Assembly (NCBI GenBank): GCA_938014215.1
Contig: CALLRW010000029.1
Span: 1 to 64,000, forward strand
Length of the DNA: 64,000 bases
Reading direction: 5' to 3'
From: an uncultured Alistipes sp.
GTDB lineage: Bacteria > Bacteroidota > Bacteroidia > Bacteroidales > Rikenellaceae
This document shows positions 51,335-62,334 of the stretch, piece after piece; within the stretch, counting starts at the first letter, position 1; each line of letters begins with the position of its first letter. Both the position numbers and the translations under genes were made by a program. Below the pieces are notes generated by a model. The model did no database searches. It worked only from the letters and a program-made list of their open reading frames with translations, and had not been told where the DNA came from.

Positions 51335-51949
51335 ATGGCTATCCGCAAACCCCAGCGCAAGAGCAACCGCCAGCTGTGGATCATGCTGGCGCTGATCGTC
51401 GTCATCGTCGCCGTCATCGCGCTGCTCCCCTCGGGCGAAGAGAGCGCTGCAGACCGTCAGCAGGAGGATCGGGAACTGGCCGAAACGACGCTCGTCAAGG
51501 CCGGCGACACGGCTCCGGACTTTACCGTCGAGATGGTCGACGGCTCCACCGTCACACTCTCCGAACTGCGCGGAAAGGTCGTCCTGCTCAACTTCTGGGC
51601 TACGTGGTGCCCGCCCTGCCGTGAGGAGCTGACCCACGTCCAGACGGAGATCATCGACCGGTTTGCCGGCGAACCGTTCCTCTTCCTGCCCGTTTCGCGC
51701 GGGGAGAGCCGCCGGGCCGTGGAGACCTTCCGCCAGAAGAGCGGCCACGACTTCCCGATGGGGCTCGATTCGACGGAGAGCATCTACCGGAAATACGCTT
51801 CGAACTTCATCCCCCGCAACTTCCTCATCGATGCCGACGGGAAGGTCGTCTCGGCCACGGTCGGCTACGAACCGGATGAATTCGAAGAGCTGATCCGTAC
51901 GATCCAGGCCACACTCGCCAAACTCCCGGCCGAAGCACCCGCCGAATAA
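51335..51949 (+). CDS. Membrane-anchored TlpA-like thioredoxin protein
   Basis: The 204-residue protein has one membrane segment (about 15-32) preceded by basic residues, so the rest faces the periplasm. The thioredoxin fold carries LLNFWATWCPPCREEL with Cys92 and Cys95, and later FIPRNFLIDADGKV with the cis-Pro. The family handles disulfide exchange in secreted proteins. It is translated just after pyrH (4-base gap), an arrangement without obvious functional link. Confidence 0.88.
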   Translation: MAIRKPQRKSNRQLWIMLALIVVIVAVIALLPSGEESAADRQQEDRELAETTLVKAGDTAPDFTVEMVDGSTVTLSELRGKVVLLNFWATWCPPCREELTHVQTEIIDRFAGEPFLFLPVSRGESRRAVETFRQKSGHDFPMGLDSTESIYRKYASNFIPRNFLIDADGKVVSATVGYEPDEFEELIRTIQATLAKLPAEAPAE

Positions 51950-52008
51950 CCCCGCTTCCCCCGGGGCCATCCCAGGCGGGAGGGGCAAAGAGAGCCAGGG
52001 GGGGCAAT

Positions 52009-52080
52009 AAGAGGGAGAGAGGGAGAGAGGGAGAGAGGGAAAAAGAAGAGAGGAGAAAGGAGAAAGGAGAAAAAAGTAAA
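52009..52080. repeat. Purine-only low-complexity tract
   Basis: From about 52009 the plus strand is almost all A and G, with GAGA and GAGGGAGA units repeated and then AAGGAGA copies. It lies in the gap between the TlpA-like gene and frr. No gene is seen in it. Confidence 0.8.
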
Positions 52081-52181
52081 GGGAGAGTGCGTGCATAACG
52101 CGGATAAAGGGAGGCGAAGAGCAAGAGCCTCCCGCGGTCACCCCGTTTTATAACTGCCAATAATTCAAAGATATCGCATAT

Positions 52182-52739
52182 ATGGATACCAAAACTATTC
52201 TCAACGAAGCCTCGTCGCGCATGCAGAAGGCTATCGACCACCTCGAGGAGGAACTGCTCAACGTACGTGCCGGCAAGGCATCGATCAACGTCCTCAACGG
52301 CGTGATGGTCGAATACTTCGGTTCGCAGGTACCCGTTTCGGGAGCCGCCAGCGTCACTGTTCCCGATGCCCGGACCATCCTGATCCAGCCCTGGGACAAG
52401 AAGATGCTCCGCCCGATCGAGAAGGCCATCCTCGACTCGAACATCGGCCTGACCCCCTCGAACAACGGTGAAACCATCCGCCTGACGATCCCGCCCCTGA
52501 CCGAGGATCGACGCAAGGAGTTGGTCAAGCAGATCCGCGGCGAAGCCGAAACGGCCCGTATCAGCCTGCGCAACGCCCGCCGCGACGCTGTCGACGCCTT
52601 CAAGAAGGCGCAGAAGGAGGGTATGCCCGAGGACGAGTCGAAAGACGGCGAGACCCAGTCGCAGAAACTCCTCGAGAAGTTCACCAAGACTCTCGACGAG
52701 GTTCTGGCCCGCAAGGAGAAGGAGATCATGACCGTCTGA
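52182..52739 (+). CDS. frr: Ribosome recycling factor
   Basis: The 185-residue protein shows RMQKAIDHLEEELLNVRAGKA at the start, VPDARTILIQPWDKKML, AILDSNIGLTPSNNGETIRL and IPPLTEDRRKELVKQIRGEAE, the standard frr sequence. Length matches the family (185 in E. coli). It splits the ribosome after termination, together with EF-G. A terminator follows at 52764-52802. Confidence 0.96.
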   Translation: MDTKTILNEASSRMQKAIDHLEEELLNVRAGKASINVLNGVMVEYFGSQVPVSGAASVTVPDARTILIQPWDKKMLRPIEKAILDSNIGLTPSNNGETIRLTIPPLTEDRRKELVKQIRGEAETARISLRNARRDAVDAFKKAQKEGMPEDESKDGETQSQKLLEKFTKTLDEVLARKEKEIMTV

Positions 52740-52763
52740 TTCCGGTTCCGGAAAGCATACGAC

Positions 52764-52802
52764 AAAAAATCCGACCGCCCGATGAGGGGGTCGGATTTTT
52801 TA
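52764..52802. terminator. Bidirectional terminator after frr
   Basis: AAAAAATCCGACC (52764-52776) pairs with GGTCGGATTTTTT (52789-52801) around a 12-base loop, and T-runs end both strands. The following 240 bases up to the convergent hydrolase gene contain nothing I can call. Confidence 0.9.
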
Positions 52803-53041
52803 TGGTCAGAAGGCGGCAAACAGTCGCCAACCCGGGATACCTCCAAAAGACAGAAGCCGGCAGCCAGATCGGTCGTCTCCAACCGGGAACGGACTCCAAA
52901 CTGCAAACCCGGACTACGGCAACAGCAGCCATTCGCAACACGATCGGCAAAACCTCAGACAACCGGTCTAATCCGAAACCACGCCGCAAGAGCCGTTACA
53001 GCCGCCACGGCCGCTCAAAACCGAGCCGCAAAAGACTCGGC

Positions 53042-54430
53042 CTACCGGCCGAGAGCCCGGAGCCACGCCACGAGATCGGCCAGCACCTCTTCGGAAACAG
53101 TCACCTCGATCGTCTCATACTCGGAGACATCGCCCGTCTCACAGGGCTGCAGCAGGTGGTTCAGACCGGGATACTCCTTTACGGTGAGGAGTCCCGAATC
53201 GCCGAGCAACTGCCGGATCGCCGCAAGATTCTCACCGGGATCAACTTGCGAATCGAGCGAACCGTTGACGGCCAGCACGGGGCGGTTGCCCGCCTGTCGG
53301 ATCGCCTCGGAGGGGTCGAGCGTCAGGAAGCGGCAGACCCACGGCGAGGCGGCCGCACCGTCGAGCACCTGAAGCAGATTTTCGCGGAGTGGAACGGGCA
53401 GCCCCTGCACCCCGGGATCGGCCGCCAGCGCGGCCTTCAGTTCAGGCAGACGCGCCGGGAGCTTCTCCTGCGACGTTTGGCCCAGCTCCTCGTGACAACG
53501 CTCAAGCAGGTGGCAGGCGGCATCGACCAACTGCGGATCCAGCCCCTGCTGCTCCATCAGCCGCCGCTTCTGGAGCAGGCTGATCCGTCCGCCGGGGATC
53601 AGCCCGCCGGCCAGCGAGACGACAAACGCCACGTCGGGATCCGCCGCTGCCGCCAGAAAGGCGATCGTACCACCCTCGCTGTGGCCCAGGATGCCGCACG
53701 GCACCCCCTTGAGACCGGGCTGCGCCCGCAGCCAGTCGAAGGCTCCCAGCGCATCGAGCGCAAAGTCATCCGTCGTCGCCCCGGCCAGCAACCGCTGCTG
53801 CTCCTCCTTCGGGAGGCCGAATCCGCGGTCGTCGTAACGCAGCACGGCGATTCCGTTCCGCGTCAGACGATCGGCAATCACCAGGAAGGGTTTGTGTCCG
53901 AAAAGCTCCTCGTCGCGGTTCTGCAGCCCGCTGCCGGTGACCAGCACCACGGCGGCACGCGGCGGCAGCGAATCGGGCAGCGTCAGCGTTCCCGCCAGTT
54001 CGACCCCCTCGGCCCAACTCGGGAAGCGGACCTCGCGGCAGGCATAGGGGAAGGGCGGCTGCGGAGTCTGGGGGCGTGCCGCAGCCTTGCGCCGCGACAG
54101 CATGAGCATCGTCCGCTGTCCCGACTGGGTAAATTCGCCGAGCAGCATTCCCTCGGAGAGCAGGTTGCCGCGGAACGAGACGTCGAGCGGGACGATGCGC
54201 AACGACAGCGCTCCGTCGCGGAAGTCGACCGAATCGACCGGAATTCCCCGCACCCCCTGATCGGGGCTGTCCAATGTGGCCGTATAGCCCTCCGCCGAGG
54301 CGGCAATCCGGAAGACGAGCCGCAGGCAGGCGGCATTCACCGAGAGGGTGCCGTCCCACACTCCGGCCGGACTCTGGGCCGCCATGCACAGCGGCAGCAG
54401 CAGTCCGACAAGCAACAATCGCAGTTTCAT
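53042..54430 (-). CDS. Secreted alpha/beta hydrolase
   Basis: From MKLRLLLVGLLLPLCMAAQS (54430) the protein has 462 residues with a signal peptide. Residues about 22-135 form a small N-terminal strand domain (VWDGTLSVNAACLRLVFRI) as in many Bacteroidota secreted esterases. The alpha/beta fold follows: VLVTGSGLQNRDEE, VLRYDDRGFGL, CGILGHSEGGTIAFLAAA (nucleophile Ser), VLAVNGSLDSQVDP (acid) and YPGLNHLLQ (His). The triad Ser-Asp-His is complete. It probably cleaves esters or peptides at the cell surface; the substrate cannot be read off. It is convergent with frr. Confidence 0.85.
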   Translation of the reverse strand: MKLRLLLVGLLLPLCMAAQSPAGVWDGTLSVNAACLRLVFRIAASAEGYTATLDSPDQGVRGIPVDSVDFRDGALSLRIVPLDVSFRGNLLSEGMLLGEFTQSGQRTMLMLSRRKAAARPQTPQPPFPYACREVRFPSWAEGVELAGTLTLPDSLPPRAAVVLVTGSGLQNRDEELFGHKPFLVIADRLTRNGIAVLRYDDRGFGLPKEEQQRLLAGATTDDFALDALGAFDWLRAQPGLKGVPCGILGHSEGGTIAFLAAAADPDVAFVVSLAGGLIPGGRISLLQKRRLMEQQGLDPQLVDAACHLLERCHEELGQTSQEKLPARLPELKAALAADPGVQGLPVPLRENLLQVLDGAAASPWVCRFLTLDPSEAIRQAGNRPVLAVNGSLDSQVDPGENLAAIRQLLGDSGLLTVKEYPGLNHLLQPCETGDVSEYETIEVTVSEEVLADLVAWLRALGR

Positions 54431-54522
54431 CACTTCGCAGGTTTTCGAGAAGATGACCACCGGAAGAAGGTGGTCGCTTCCTCAAAATTACGAAAAATTC
54501 CGCTTCCCGCCTCAGCCGGGAC

Positions 54523-54555
54523 AAAAAAAAGCGGGAGGTCTCATCGACCTCCCGC
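54523..54555 (-). terminator. Terminator of pckA
   Basis: GCGGGAGGTC (54531-54540) and GACCTCCCGC (54546-54555) form a perfect 10-bp stem with a five-base loop, followed on the minus strand by eight T. Confidence 0.93.
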
Positions 54556-54582
54556 ACAGGGATTTTGTTCGGTATTCGAAGA

Positions 54583-56187
<1,605 letters not shown>

Positions 56188-56264
56188 AACTTTTTTATTT
56201 TAATAAAAACCAAGTCCTTAACCTAACGTCCGGACGACTCGAATTCGTACGTCCTTGGACGCCA

Positions 56265-56272
56265 CAAAGGTA
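56265..56272 (-). promoter_or_regulatory. Putative -7 element for pckA
   Basis: The minus strand reads TACCTTTG (TAnnTTTG), preceded by a run of seven T. It lies 78 bases before the pckA start, so a leader of about 70 bases is expected. Confidence 0.55.
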
Positions 56273-56691
56273 AAAAAACTTTCAGAATTGTGAAAAAAAT
56301 AACAGTCAAAATTAAGAAAATTTTTTACTATCCCCTCCCGAGGGGGCGGAGTGCGGATCCGACCCGGAGGATGCGACAGGCGCAAGGGGGCAAACGGCGA
56401 ACGGAAACGAGGCCCGTCGACCGGCAAGGAGCGTGAAAGCCCGACCCAGAAGAACTCAACAGGAGAGAAGAGACACACCTATATATAATGAAGGGAGAAC
56501 CCGATGGCTATCGAAGGGGATCGACCGGACACTCCTTTTTTTGCAGAAAAACAACGCTTCAGAGGCGGCTCCTTCCTAAAATTTTCACGTCCGAGCCACG
56601 AAGAAGAGTTGCGGACGGATTTCGATTCGCAGACGAAGGGTCAGAAAATAATTTCGTTTTGAAAAGCGTTCGGTCGTAACAATTATTTTCG
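56273..56691. other. Non-coding gap between pckA and hemW
   Basis: About 420 bases between divergent genes. The pckA side is AT-rich; the middle (56340-56460) is GC-rich. No gene, repeat or hairpin that I can support is seen. Short frames on both strands are uncoupled to any start signal. Confidence 0.5.
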
Positions 56692-56699
56692 TAACTTTG
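56692..56699 (+). promoter_or_regulatory. Putative -7 element for hemW
   Basis: TAACTTTG matches TAnnTTTG and ends seven bases before the hemW ATG. Transcription would start at or next to the start codon. No -33 TTTG is clear at 19-21 bases. Confidence 0.55.
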
Positions 56700-56706
56700 G
56701 TATGTT

Positions 56707-57819
56707 ATGGCCGGACTATACTTCCATATCCCCTTCTGCAAGCGCATCTGCGCCTACTGCGACTTCTACAAGGAGGTCGGAACCAAACACATGGCCCCGC
56801 TCGCCGAAGCCATGCACCGCGAACTGGAGAGCCGAAGCAACTACCTGTCGGGCGAAGCGGTCCGGACCCGCTATTTCGGAGGCGGAACCCCGTCGCTCTG
56901 CCCGCCCGAAATGCTGAAAGGGCTGCTCGACCATGCCGCCCGGCTCTTCGACTGCTCGGCCGTCGAGGAGACCACCCTCGAGGCCAATCCCGATGACCTG
57001 ACCCCCGAATACCTCACCGCCATCCGCCGTGCCGGCATCGGCCGTCTATCGATCGGCATCCAGTCGTTCGACGACGACTGTCTGCGGCTGATGAACCGCC
57101 GCCACACCGCCTCGCAGGCCCGCGAAGCCGTGCGGCAGGCCCGCGAGGCCGGATTCGCGAATCTGACCGTCGACCTGATCTTCGGCGTCCCCGGATTCGG
57201 CGGCGACTCGCTCAGACGATCGCTCGATCAGGCACTTGCACTCAACGTCGAACACATTTCGGCATACCATTTGACCATCGAACCCGGCACCGCATTCGGC
57301 CGCCGGGCCGCACGCGGCACCTTCGCTCCGGTCGACGAAACGGTCAGCGAAGCGGAGTATGCGCTGATTCACGAGACGCTGACCGGTGCCGGATACGAAC
57401 ACTACGAGGTGTCGAATTTCGCCCGTCCGGGCTTCCGCGCCCGCCACAATGCCGCCTACTGGCACGGCGTCAGATACCTCGGAATCGGCCCCGCCGCCCA
57501 CTCGTTCGACGGCCGCGAACGACACTGGAACGCCGCCTCCGTCGAGCGCTACATCGCCGGCGAACCCGCCGAGGCCGAGATCCTCTCGGAACGCGACCGT
57601 TTCAACGAATATGTGATGACCCGCCTGCGCACCTGCGAAGGGATCGACCTGGATGAAGCCACGTCCCTTTTCGGCGCCGGACGCACCGCCCGCATGCGCC
57701 ACGACGCCGAAGGATGGATCCGCGCCGGAGCCCTGCGCATCGAGGCCGGACACATGGCCGTTCCGCCCGAACGGATGCTTGTATCGGACGCGGTCATCGA
57801 GGAGCTCTTCGAAACGTAA
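56707..57819 (+). CDS. hemW: HemW-like radical SAM protein
   Basis: The 370-residue protein begins MAGLYFHIPFCKRICAYCDFY, with Cys11, Cys15 and Cys18 as the cluster ligands, followed by YFGGGTPSL and ANPDDLTPEYL, GIGRLSIGIQSFDDD and VEHISAYHLTIEPGT. Length and the missing N-terminal extension favour HemW, a haem-binding chaperone, over the oxygen-independent coproporphyrinogen oxidase HemN (about 455). A HemW C-terminal domain (about 300-370) is present. Confidence 0.87.
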   Translation: MAGLYFHIPFCKRICAYCDFYKEVGTKHMAPLAEAMHRELESRSNYLSGEAVRTRYFGGGTPSLCPPEMLKGLLDHAARLFDCSAVEETTLEANPDDLTPEYLTAIRRAGIGRLSIGIQSFDDDCLRLMNRRHTASQAREAVRQAREAGFANLTVDLIFGVPGFGGDSLRRSLDQALALNVEHISAYHLTIEPGTAFGRRAARGTFAPVDETVSEAEYALIHETLTGAGYEHYEVSNFARPGFRARHNAAYWHGVRYLGIGPAAHSFDGRERHWNAASVERYIAGEPAEAEILSERDRFNEYVMTRLRTCEGIDLDEATSLFGAGRTARMRHDAEGWIRAGALRIEAGHMAVPPERMLVSDAVIEELFET

Positions 57820-57890
57820 CCCGCCTTCGCAACCAAGTGAAACTGAAATGTTAAGTTATTATTAAATTTTTTTAGTAATTGATTTTTCAA

Positions 57891-57921
57891 TTGTTTTATC
57901 TAAATATAAGTATTACCTTTG
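57891..57921 (+). promoter_or_regulatory. Promoter of the glycogen synthase-phosphorylase gene
   Basis: TTG (57891-57893), 20 bases, TACCTTTG (57914-57921), a close match to the Bacteroidota promoter in an AT-rich gap. The leader to the ATG at 57966 is about 40 bases. Confidence 0.75.
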
Positions 57922-57965
57922 CGGCCGGATAATTCCGTTCGTTACGAAATCAAACAGACATCCAT

Positions 57966-60900
57966 ATGAGCAATGCTAAACACACTCCCGACTTCCTGTT
58001 CGAGGTAAGTTGGGAGGTCTGCAACAAGGTGGGCGGTATCCACACCGTCATCTCGACCAAGGCACAGACCGTTACCCGCAAATTCGGCGACCGCTACATG
58101 CTGATCGGCCCCGACCTCTCGCACGAGGGCGTCAACCCCGAATTCGAAGAGGATCAGAACCTGCTGAAGGCCTGGCGCCAGAACCTCTACAACGAGGGCA
58201 TCCGCGTCCGCGCCGGACACTGGAAAATCAAGGGCGACCCGACCGTCCTGCTGATCGACTTCTCGTCGCTGATCCCCCGCAAGGACGAAATCCTCAAGAG
58301 CCTCTGGGAATCCTACCACGTAGACTCGATCTCCGGACAGTGGGACTACATCGAACCCGTCCTCTTCGGCTGGGCCGCCGGTGTGGTCATCGCCTCCTAT
58401 GTCAAGGACTTCGGATCGCCCACGGCCAAGATCACCGCTCACTTCCACGAGTGGCAAACCGCAGCCGGAGGCCTCTACCTGCGCAACAACTCGCCCTACG
58501 TGGCCACGGTATTCACCACCCACGCCACCGTCATGGGCCGCTGCATCGCCGGAAACCGGCTCCCGCTCTACAACTCGCTCACGAAACTCAACGCCGATGA
58601 ACTGGCCCGCCGCTTCAACGTCGTGGCCAAACACTCGATCGAAAAGATGGCCGCCACGTATCACGACGCCTTCCTGACGGTGAGCGACATCACCGCCAAC
58701 GAGTGCAAATACCTCCTCGGCCGCGAACCCGACGGCGTGACCCCCAACGGCTTCGAAAACGACTTCGTCTGGTCGGGCGACGAATACTACACCAAGCGCG
58801 AAGAGGCCCGCAAGGCCATGATCCGCGTGGCCGAGGCCTGCCTGGGCGAAAAGTTCTCGGGCGACCCGCTGATCGTCGGCACCAGCGGCCGCTATGAATT
58901 CCGAAACAAGGGCATCGACGTCTTCATCGAATCGCTCAAGCTCCTCGCCCAGTCGGACAAGCTCCAGCGCGAAATCCTCGCCTACATCACCGTGCCGGCC
59001 GGCAACCGCGGCCCGCGCGTCGACCTGCAGGCCCATCTGGCCGATCCCTCGGCCCCGATCGACGAAAAGCAGTACAAGTACTCGACCCACTATCTGGAGG
59101 ACCAGACCTGGGATCCGATCGTCAACGCCCTGAAGGACAGCCCGCTGACCCAGCCCGGATCGAAGGTGAAGGTGATCTTCGTCCCGACGTACCTCAACCA
59201 CAAGGACGGCATCTTCAACAAGGACTACTACGAACTGCTCGTGGGCATGGACCTCACGGTATTCCCCTCCTACTACGAACCGTGGGGATACACGCCGCTG
59301 GAGTCGGTGGCCTTCTCCGTGCCGACCGTCACCACGACGCTCGCCGGTTTCGGCATGTGGGTCGACAAACAGCGTGAACACGCCGGCGTGGAGGTGATCC
59401 GCCGCGACGACTACAACGACAAGGAGGTCGAGGAGAAGATCGCCGACGCCTTGATCCGCTTCTGCCAGCTCGACGAGAAGCACGTCAACGAAATCCGCAC
59501 GTCGGCCTACGAAATCTCGACCACGGCCCTCTGGGAGCACCTCTATGCCGCCTACGAACAGGCCTACTCCGAGGCCATCGAGAGCTCGATCGTCCGCACG
59601 AACCGCGCCTCGCTCGACGACGGCGGCGCCAAGACCGAACAGATCAACTTCGTCCGCCAGCAGCTCTTCGTCGAAAAGCCCAACTGGAGCCGCATGATGG
59701 TCGACAAGACCCTGCCCAAACGGCTGCATGCCCTCGAGGAGCTCTCGCGCAACCTCTGGTGGTGCTGGAACCCCGGCGCCCGCGACCTGTTCGAAAGCAT
59801 CGACCCGACGCTCTGGGCCGAGTGCGACCGCAACCCCATCGCCTTCCTCGACCAGCTCAGCGTCGAGCGGCTGCGCGAACTCGAAAAGGATACGAACTTC
59901 CTCGCCATGCTGGATGCCGTCTACACCCAGTTCCGCGACTACATGAACGAAAAACCCGACCCGAAGGCCACGACGATCTCCTACTTCTCGATGGAGTACG
60001 GTCTGCACTCGTCGCTGAAGATCTACTCGGGCGGTCTGGGTATCCTGGCCGGCGACTACCTGAAGGAGGCTTCGGACCGCAACGTCCCGATGGCCGCCGT
60101 GGGTCTGCTCTACCGCTACGGATACTTCACGCAGCGCCTCTCGGCCCAGGGCGCCCAGGAGGCGACCTACGAGGCCCAGAACTTCTACAAGCTGCCCATC
60201 TCGCCCGTGCGTGACGAGGCCGGAAACTGGATGACCATCTCGATCGCCTTCCCCGGCCGTACGCTCCTGGCCCGCATCTGGAAATGCCAGGTCGGCCGTA
60301 CGGACCTCTACCTGCTCGACGCCGATATCGAGGACAACCTCGAGGAGGACCGTCAGGTAACCCACTACCTCTACGGCGGCGACTGGGAGAACCGTCTCAA
60401 GCAGGAGATCCTGCTCGGCATCGGCGGTATCCGCGCCCTGCGCAAACTGGGCATCAAGCACGACGTCTACCACTGCAACGAGGGCCACGCCGCCTTCATC
60501 GGCATCGAACGCATCCGCGACCTGGTCAACCACCGCAAACTCTCCTTCTCGGAGGCGCTGGAGGTGGTCCGCTCGTCGTCGCTCTTCACGACTCACACCC
60601 CCGTTCCGGCCGGCCACGACGCCTTCCCCGAATCGATGATCCGTCAGTACATGTCGCACTATCCCGACGTGCTGGGCATCACCTGGGAGCAGTACATCAA
60701 CCTCGGCAAGACCAACCCCAACGACCCGAACGAGAAGTTCTCGATGTCGGTGCTGGCCTGCAACCTCTCGCAGGAGGTCAACGGCGTATCGTGGCTCCAC
60801 GGCGAGGTTTCGAAGGATATTCTGGGCAACATGTGGCCGGGATACTTCAAGAACGAACTCCACATCGGATATGTCACCAACGGCGTGCACTTCCCGACCT

Positions 60901-62216
60901 GGATCGCCACGTCGCTGCGCCGCCTCTACGCCCGCTACTTCGCCGACGGATTCGAGGGACACACCTACAACATCCCCGCCTGGCAGAAGGTGCACAACAT
61001 CCCCGACGTCGAACTCTGGGAGGAGCGCATGAAGCTCAAGAACAAGCTCATCAAGCATATCCGCAAACGCTACAGCGACCCGAAGCAGGTGCGTCTCGAA
61101 TCGCCGCGCCAGATGCTGCAGATCATCGAGGGGATCCGTCCCGACGTGCTGACCATCGGCTTCGCCCGCCGTTTCGCCACCTACAAGCGCGCCTACCTGC
61201 TCTTCACGAACCTGGACCGTCTGTCGGCCATCGTCAACAACAAGGAGCGCCCCGTACAGTTCATCTTCGCCGGCAAGGCCCACCCGAACGACAAGCCGGG
61301 TCAGGACCTCATCAAGCGGATCGTCGAAGTGGCCGCCATGCCGCAGTTCGTGGGCAAGATCATCTTCCTGCAGAACTATGACATGGAGCTGGCCCGCCGC
61401 ATGGTTCAGGGCGTCGACGTATGGCTCAACACCCCGACCCGTCCGCTCGAGGCTTCGGGTACGTCGGGCGAAAAGTGCGTCATGAACGGCGTCATGCAGT
61501 TCTCGGTACTCGACGGCTGGTGGGTCGAGGGCTACAAGGAGGGGGCCGGCTGGGCCCTGCCCATGGAGCGCACCTTCACCGATCAGCACTTCCAGGACGA
61601 ACTCGACGCCGAGATGATCTACAACACCATCGAGGAGCAGATCGCCCCGAAGTACTACGACCGCGGCGCGGACAACATCCCGCACGCCTGGGTGGAGTCG
61701 ATCAAGAAGTGCGTGGCCGACATCGCCTCGAACTTCACGACCAACCGCATGCTGATCGACTACGAGGAGCGCTTCTACAACAAGCTCGCCGCCCGCAAGC
61801 GTCTGATGAGCGCCGACACCTACCGCATGGCCCGCGAAATCGCCGCCTGGAAGCGCAAGGTTTCCGCCGCATGGGACAAGGTGCACGCCGTCGACGTACA
61901 GCGCGTGAAGATCGACAAGGAGGCCGTCTTCGTGGGCGAAACGTACCACTTCTCGGTAACGGTCGACATCGCCAACCTGCGCCCCGAGGATATCGGCGTC
62001 GAGATGGTGCTGGCTCGTCAGATCGTCGGCGGTCAGACGGTCAACGTCACCCGCACGATCCAGCTCGAGCGGACGAAGATCGACGGCAGTCTGGTCACCT
62101 ACACGCTCGACTATACGCCCGACGAGGCCGGCACGTTCGACGTGGCACTGCGAATCTACCCCTCGAACCCCAACCTGCCCCACCGCATGGACTTCGCTCT
62201 GGTGAAGTGGGCCTAG
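57966..62216 (+). CDS. Glycogen synthase (GT3) - alpha-glucan phosphorylase (GT35) fusion
   Basis: The 1416-residue protein joins two opposing enzymes. Residues about 8-560 are a GT3-like glycogen synthase (FEVSWEVCNKVGGIHTVI, HFHEWQTAAGG, and the acidic YYEPWGYTPLESVAF motif). Residues about 585-1290 are a phosphorylase of the DUF3417/GT35 type (RNLWWCWNPGARDLF, YFSMEYGLHSSLKIYSGGLG near 672, and the PLP site GTSGEKCVMNGVMQF near 1163). The last 110 residues form a strand-rich domain (VTVDIANLRPEDIGVEMV). Bacteroidota often carry this fusion. The GT3 half resembles eukaryotic glycogen synthase rather than GlgA. The next gene, 118 bases on, is a debranching enzyme, giving a small glycogen cluster. 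Confidence 0.9.
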   Translation: MSNAKHTPDFLFEVSWEVCNKVGGIHTVISTKAQTVTRKFGDRYMLIGPDLSHEGVNPEFEEDQNLLKAWRQNLYNEGIRVRAGHWKIKGDPTVLLIDFSSLIPRKDEILKSLWESYHVDSISGQWDYIEPVLFGWAAGVVIASYVKDFGSPTAKITAHFHEWQTAAGGLYLRNNSPYVATVFTTHATVMGRCIAGNRLPLYNSLTKLNADELARRFNVVAKHSIEKMAATYHDAFLTVSDITANECKYLLGREPDGVTPNGFENDFVWSGDEYYTKREEARKAMIRVAEACLGEKFSGDPLIVGTSGRYEFRNKGIDVFIESLKLLAQSDKLQREILAYITVPAGNRGPRVDLQAHLADPSAPIDEKQYKYSTHYLEDQTWDPIVNALKDSPLTQPGSKVKVIFVPTYLNHKDGIFNKDYYELLVGMDLTVFPSYYEPWGYTPLESVAFSVPTVTTTLAGFGMWVDKQREHAGVEVIRRDDYNDKEVEEKIADALIRFCQLDEKHVNEIRTSAYEISTTALWEHLYAAYEQAYSEAIESSIVRTNRASLDDGGAKTEQINFVRQQLFVEKPNWSRMMVDKTLPKRLHALEELSRNLWWCWNPGARDLFESIDPTLWAECDRNPIAFLDQLSVERLRELEKDTNFLAMLDAVYTQFRDYMNEKPDPKATTISYFSMEYGLHSSLKIYSGGLGILAGDYLKEASDRNVPMAAVGLLYRYGYFTQRLSAQGAQEATYEAQNFYKLPISPVRDEAGNWMTISIAFPGRTLLARIWKCQVGRTDLYLLDADIEDNLEEDRQVTHYLYGGDWENRLKQEILLGIGGIRALRKLGIKHDVYHCNEGHAAFIGIERIRDLVNHRKLSFSEALEVVRSSSLFTTHTPVPAGHDAFPESMIRQYMSHYPDVLGITWEQYINLGKTNPNDPNEKFSMSVLACNLSQEVNGVSWLHGEVSKDILGNMWPGYFKNELHIGYVTNGVHFPTWIATSLRRLYARYFADGFEGHTYNIPAWQKVHNIPDVELWEERMKLKNKLIKHIRKRYSDPKQVRLESPRQMLQIIEGIRPDVLTIGFARRFATYKRAYLLFTNLDRLSAIVNNKERPVQFIFAGKAHPNDKPGQDLIKRIVEVAAMPQFVGKIIFLQNYDMELARRMVQGVDVWLNTPTRPLEASGTSGEKCVMNGVMQFSVLDGWWVEGYKEGAGWALPMERTFTDQHFQDELDAEMIYNTIEEQIAPKYYDRGADNIPHAWVESIKKCVADIASNFTTNRMLIDYEERFYNKLAARKRLMSADTYRMAREIAAWKRKVSAAWDKVHAVDVQRVKIDKEAVFVGETYHFSVTVDIANLRPEDIGVEMVLARQIVGGQTVNVTRTIQLERTKIDGSLVTYTLDYTPDEAGTFDVALRIYPSNPNLPHRMDFALVKWA

Positions 62217-62277
62217 GGTTTTCGGATGCGCGGATTCTGAAAAACGATATGAAAAATGTTGAATTTCAGCAATAAAA

Positions 62278-62308
62278 TTGCCGGATTTCGAAATTTTCAA
62301 TATCTTTA
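62278..62308 (+). promoter_or_regulatory. Putative promoter of the debranching enzyme gene
   Basis: TTG (62278-62280), 20 bases, TATCTTTA (62301-62308; one change from TAnnTTTG). The leader to the ATG at 62335 is about 22 bases. Confidence 0.5.
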
Positions 62309-62334
62309 GTGTACGAACAGAATTTTTAAAGCAT

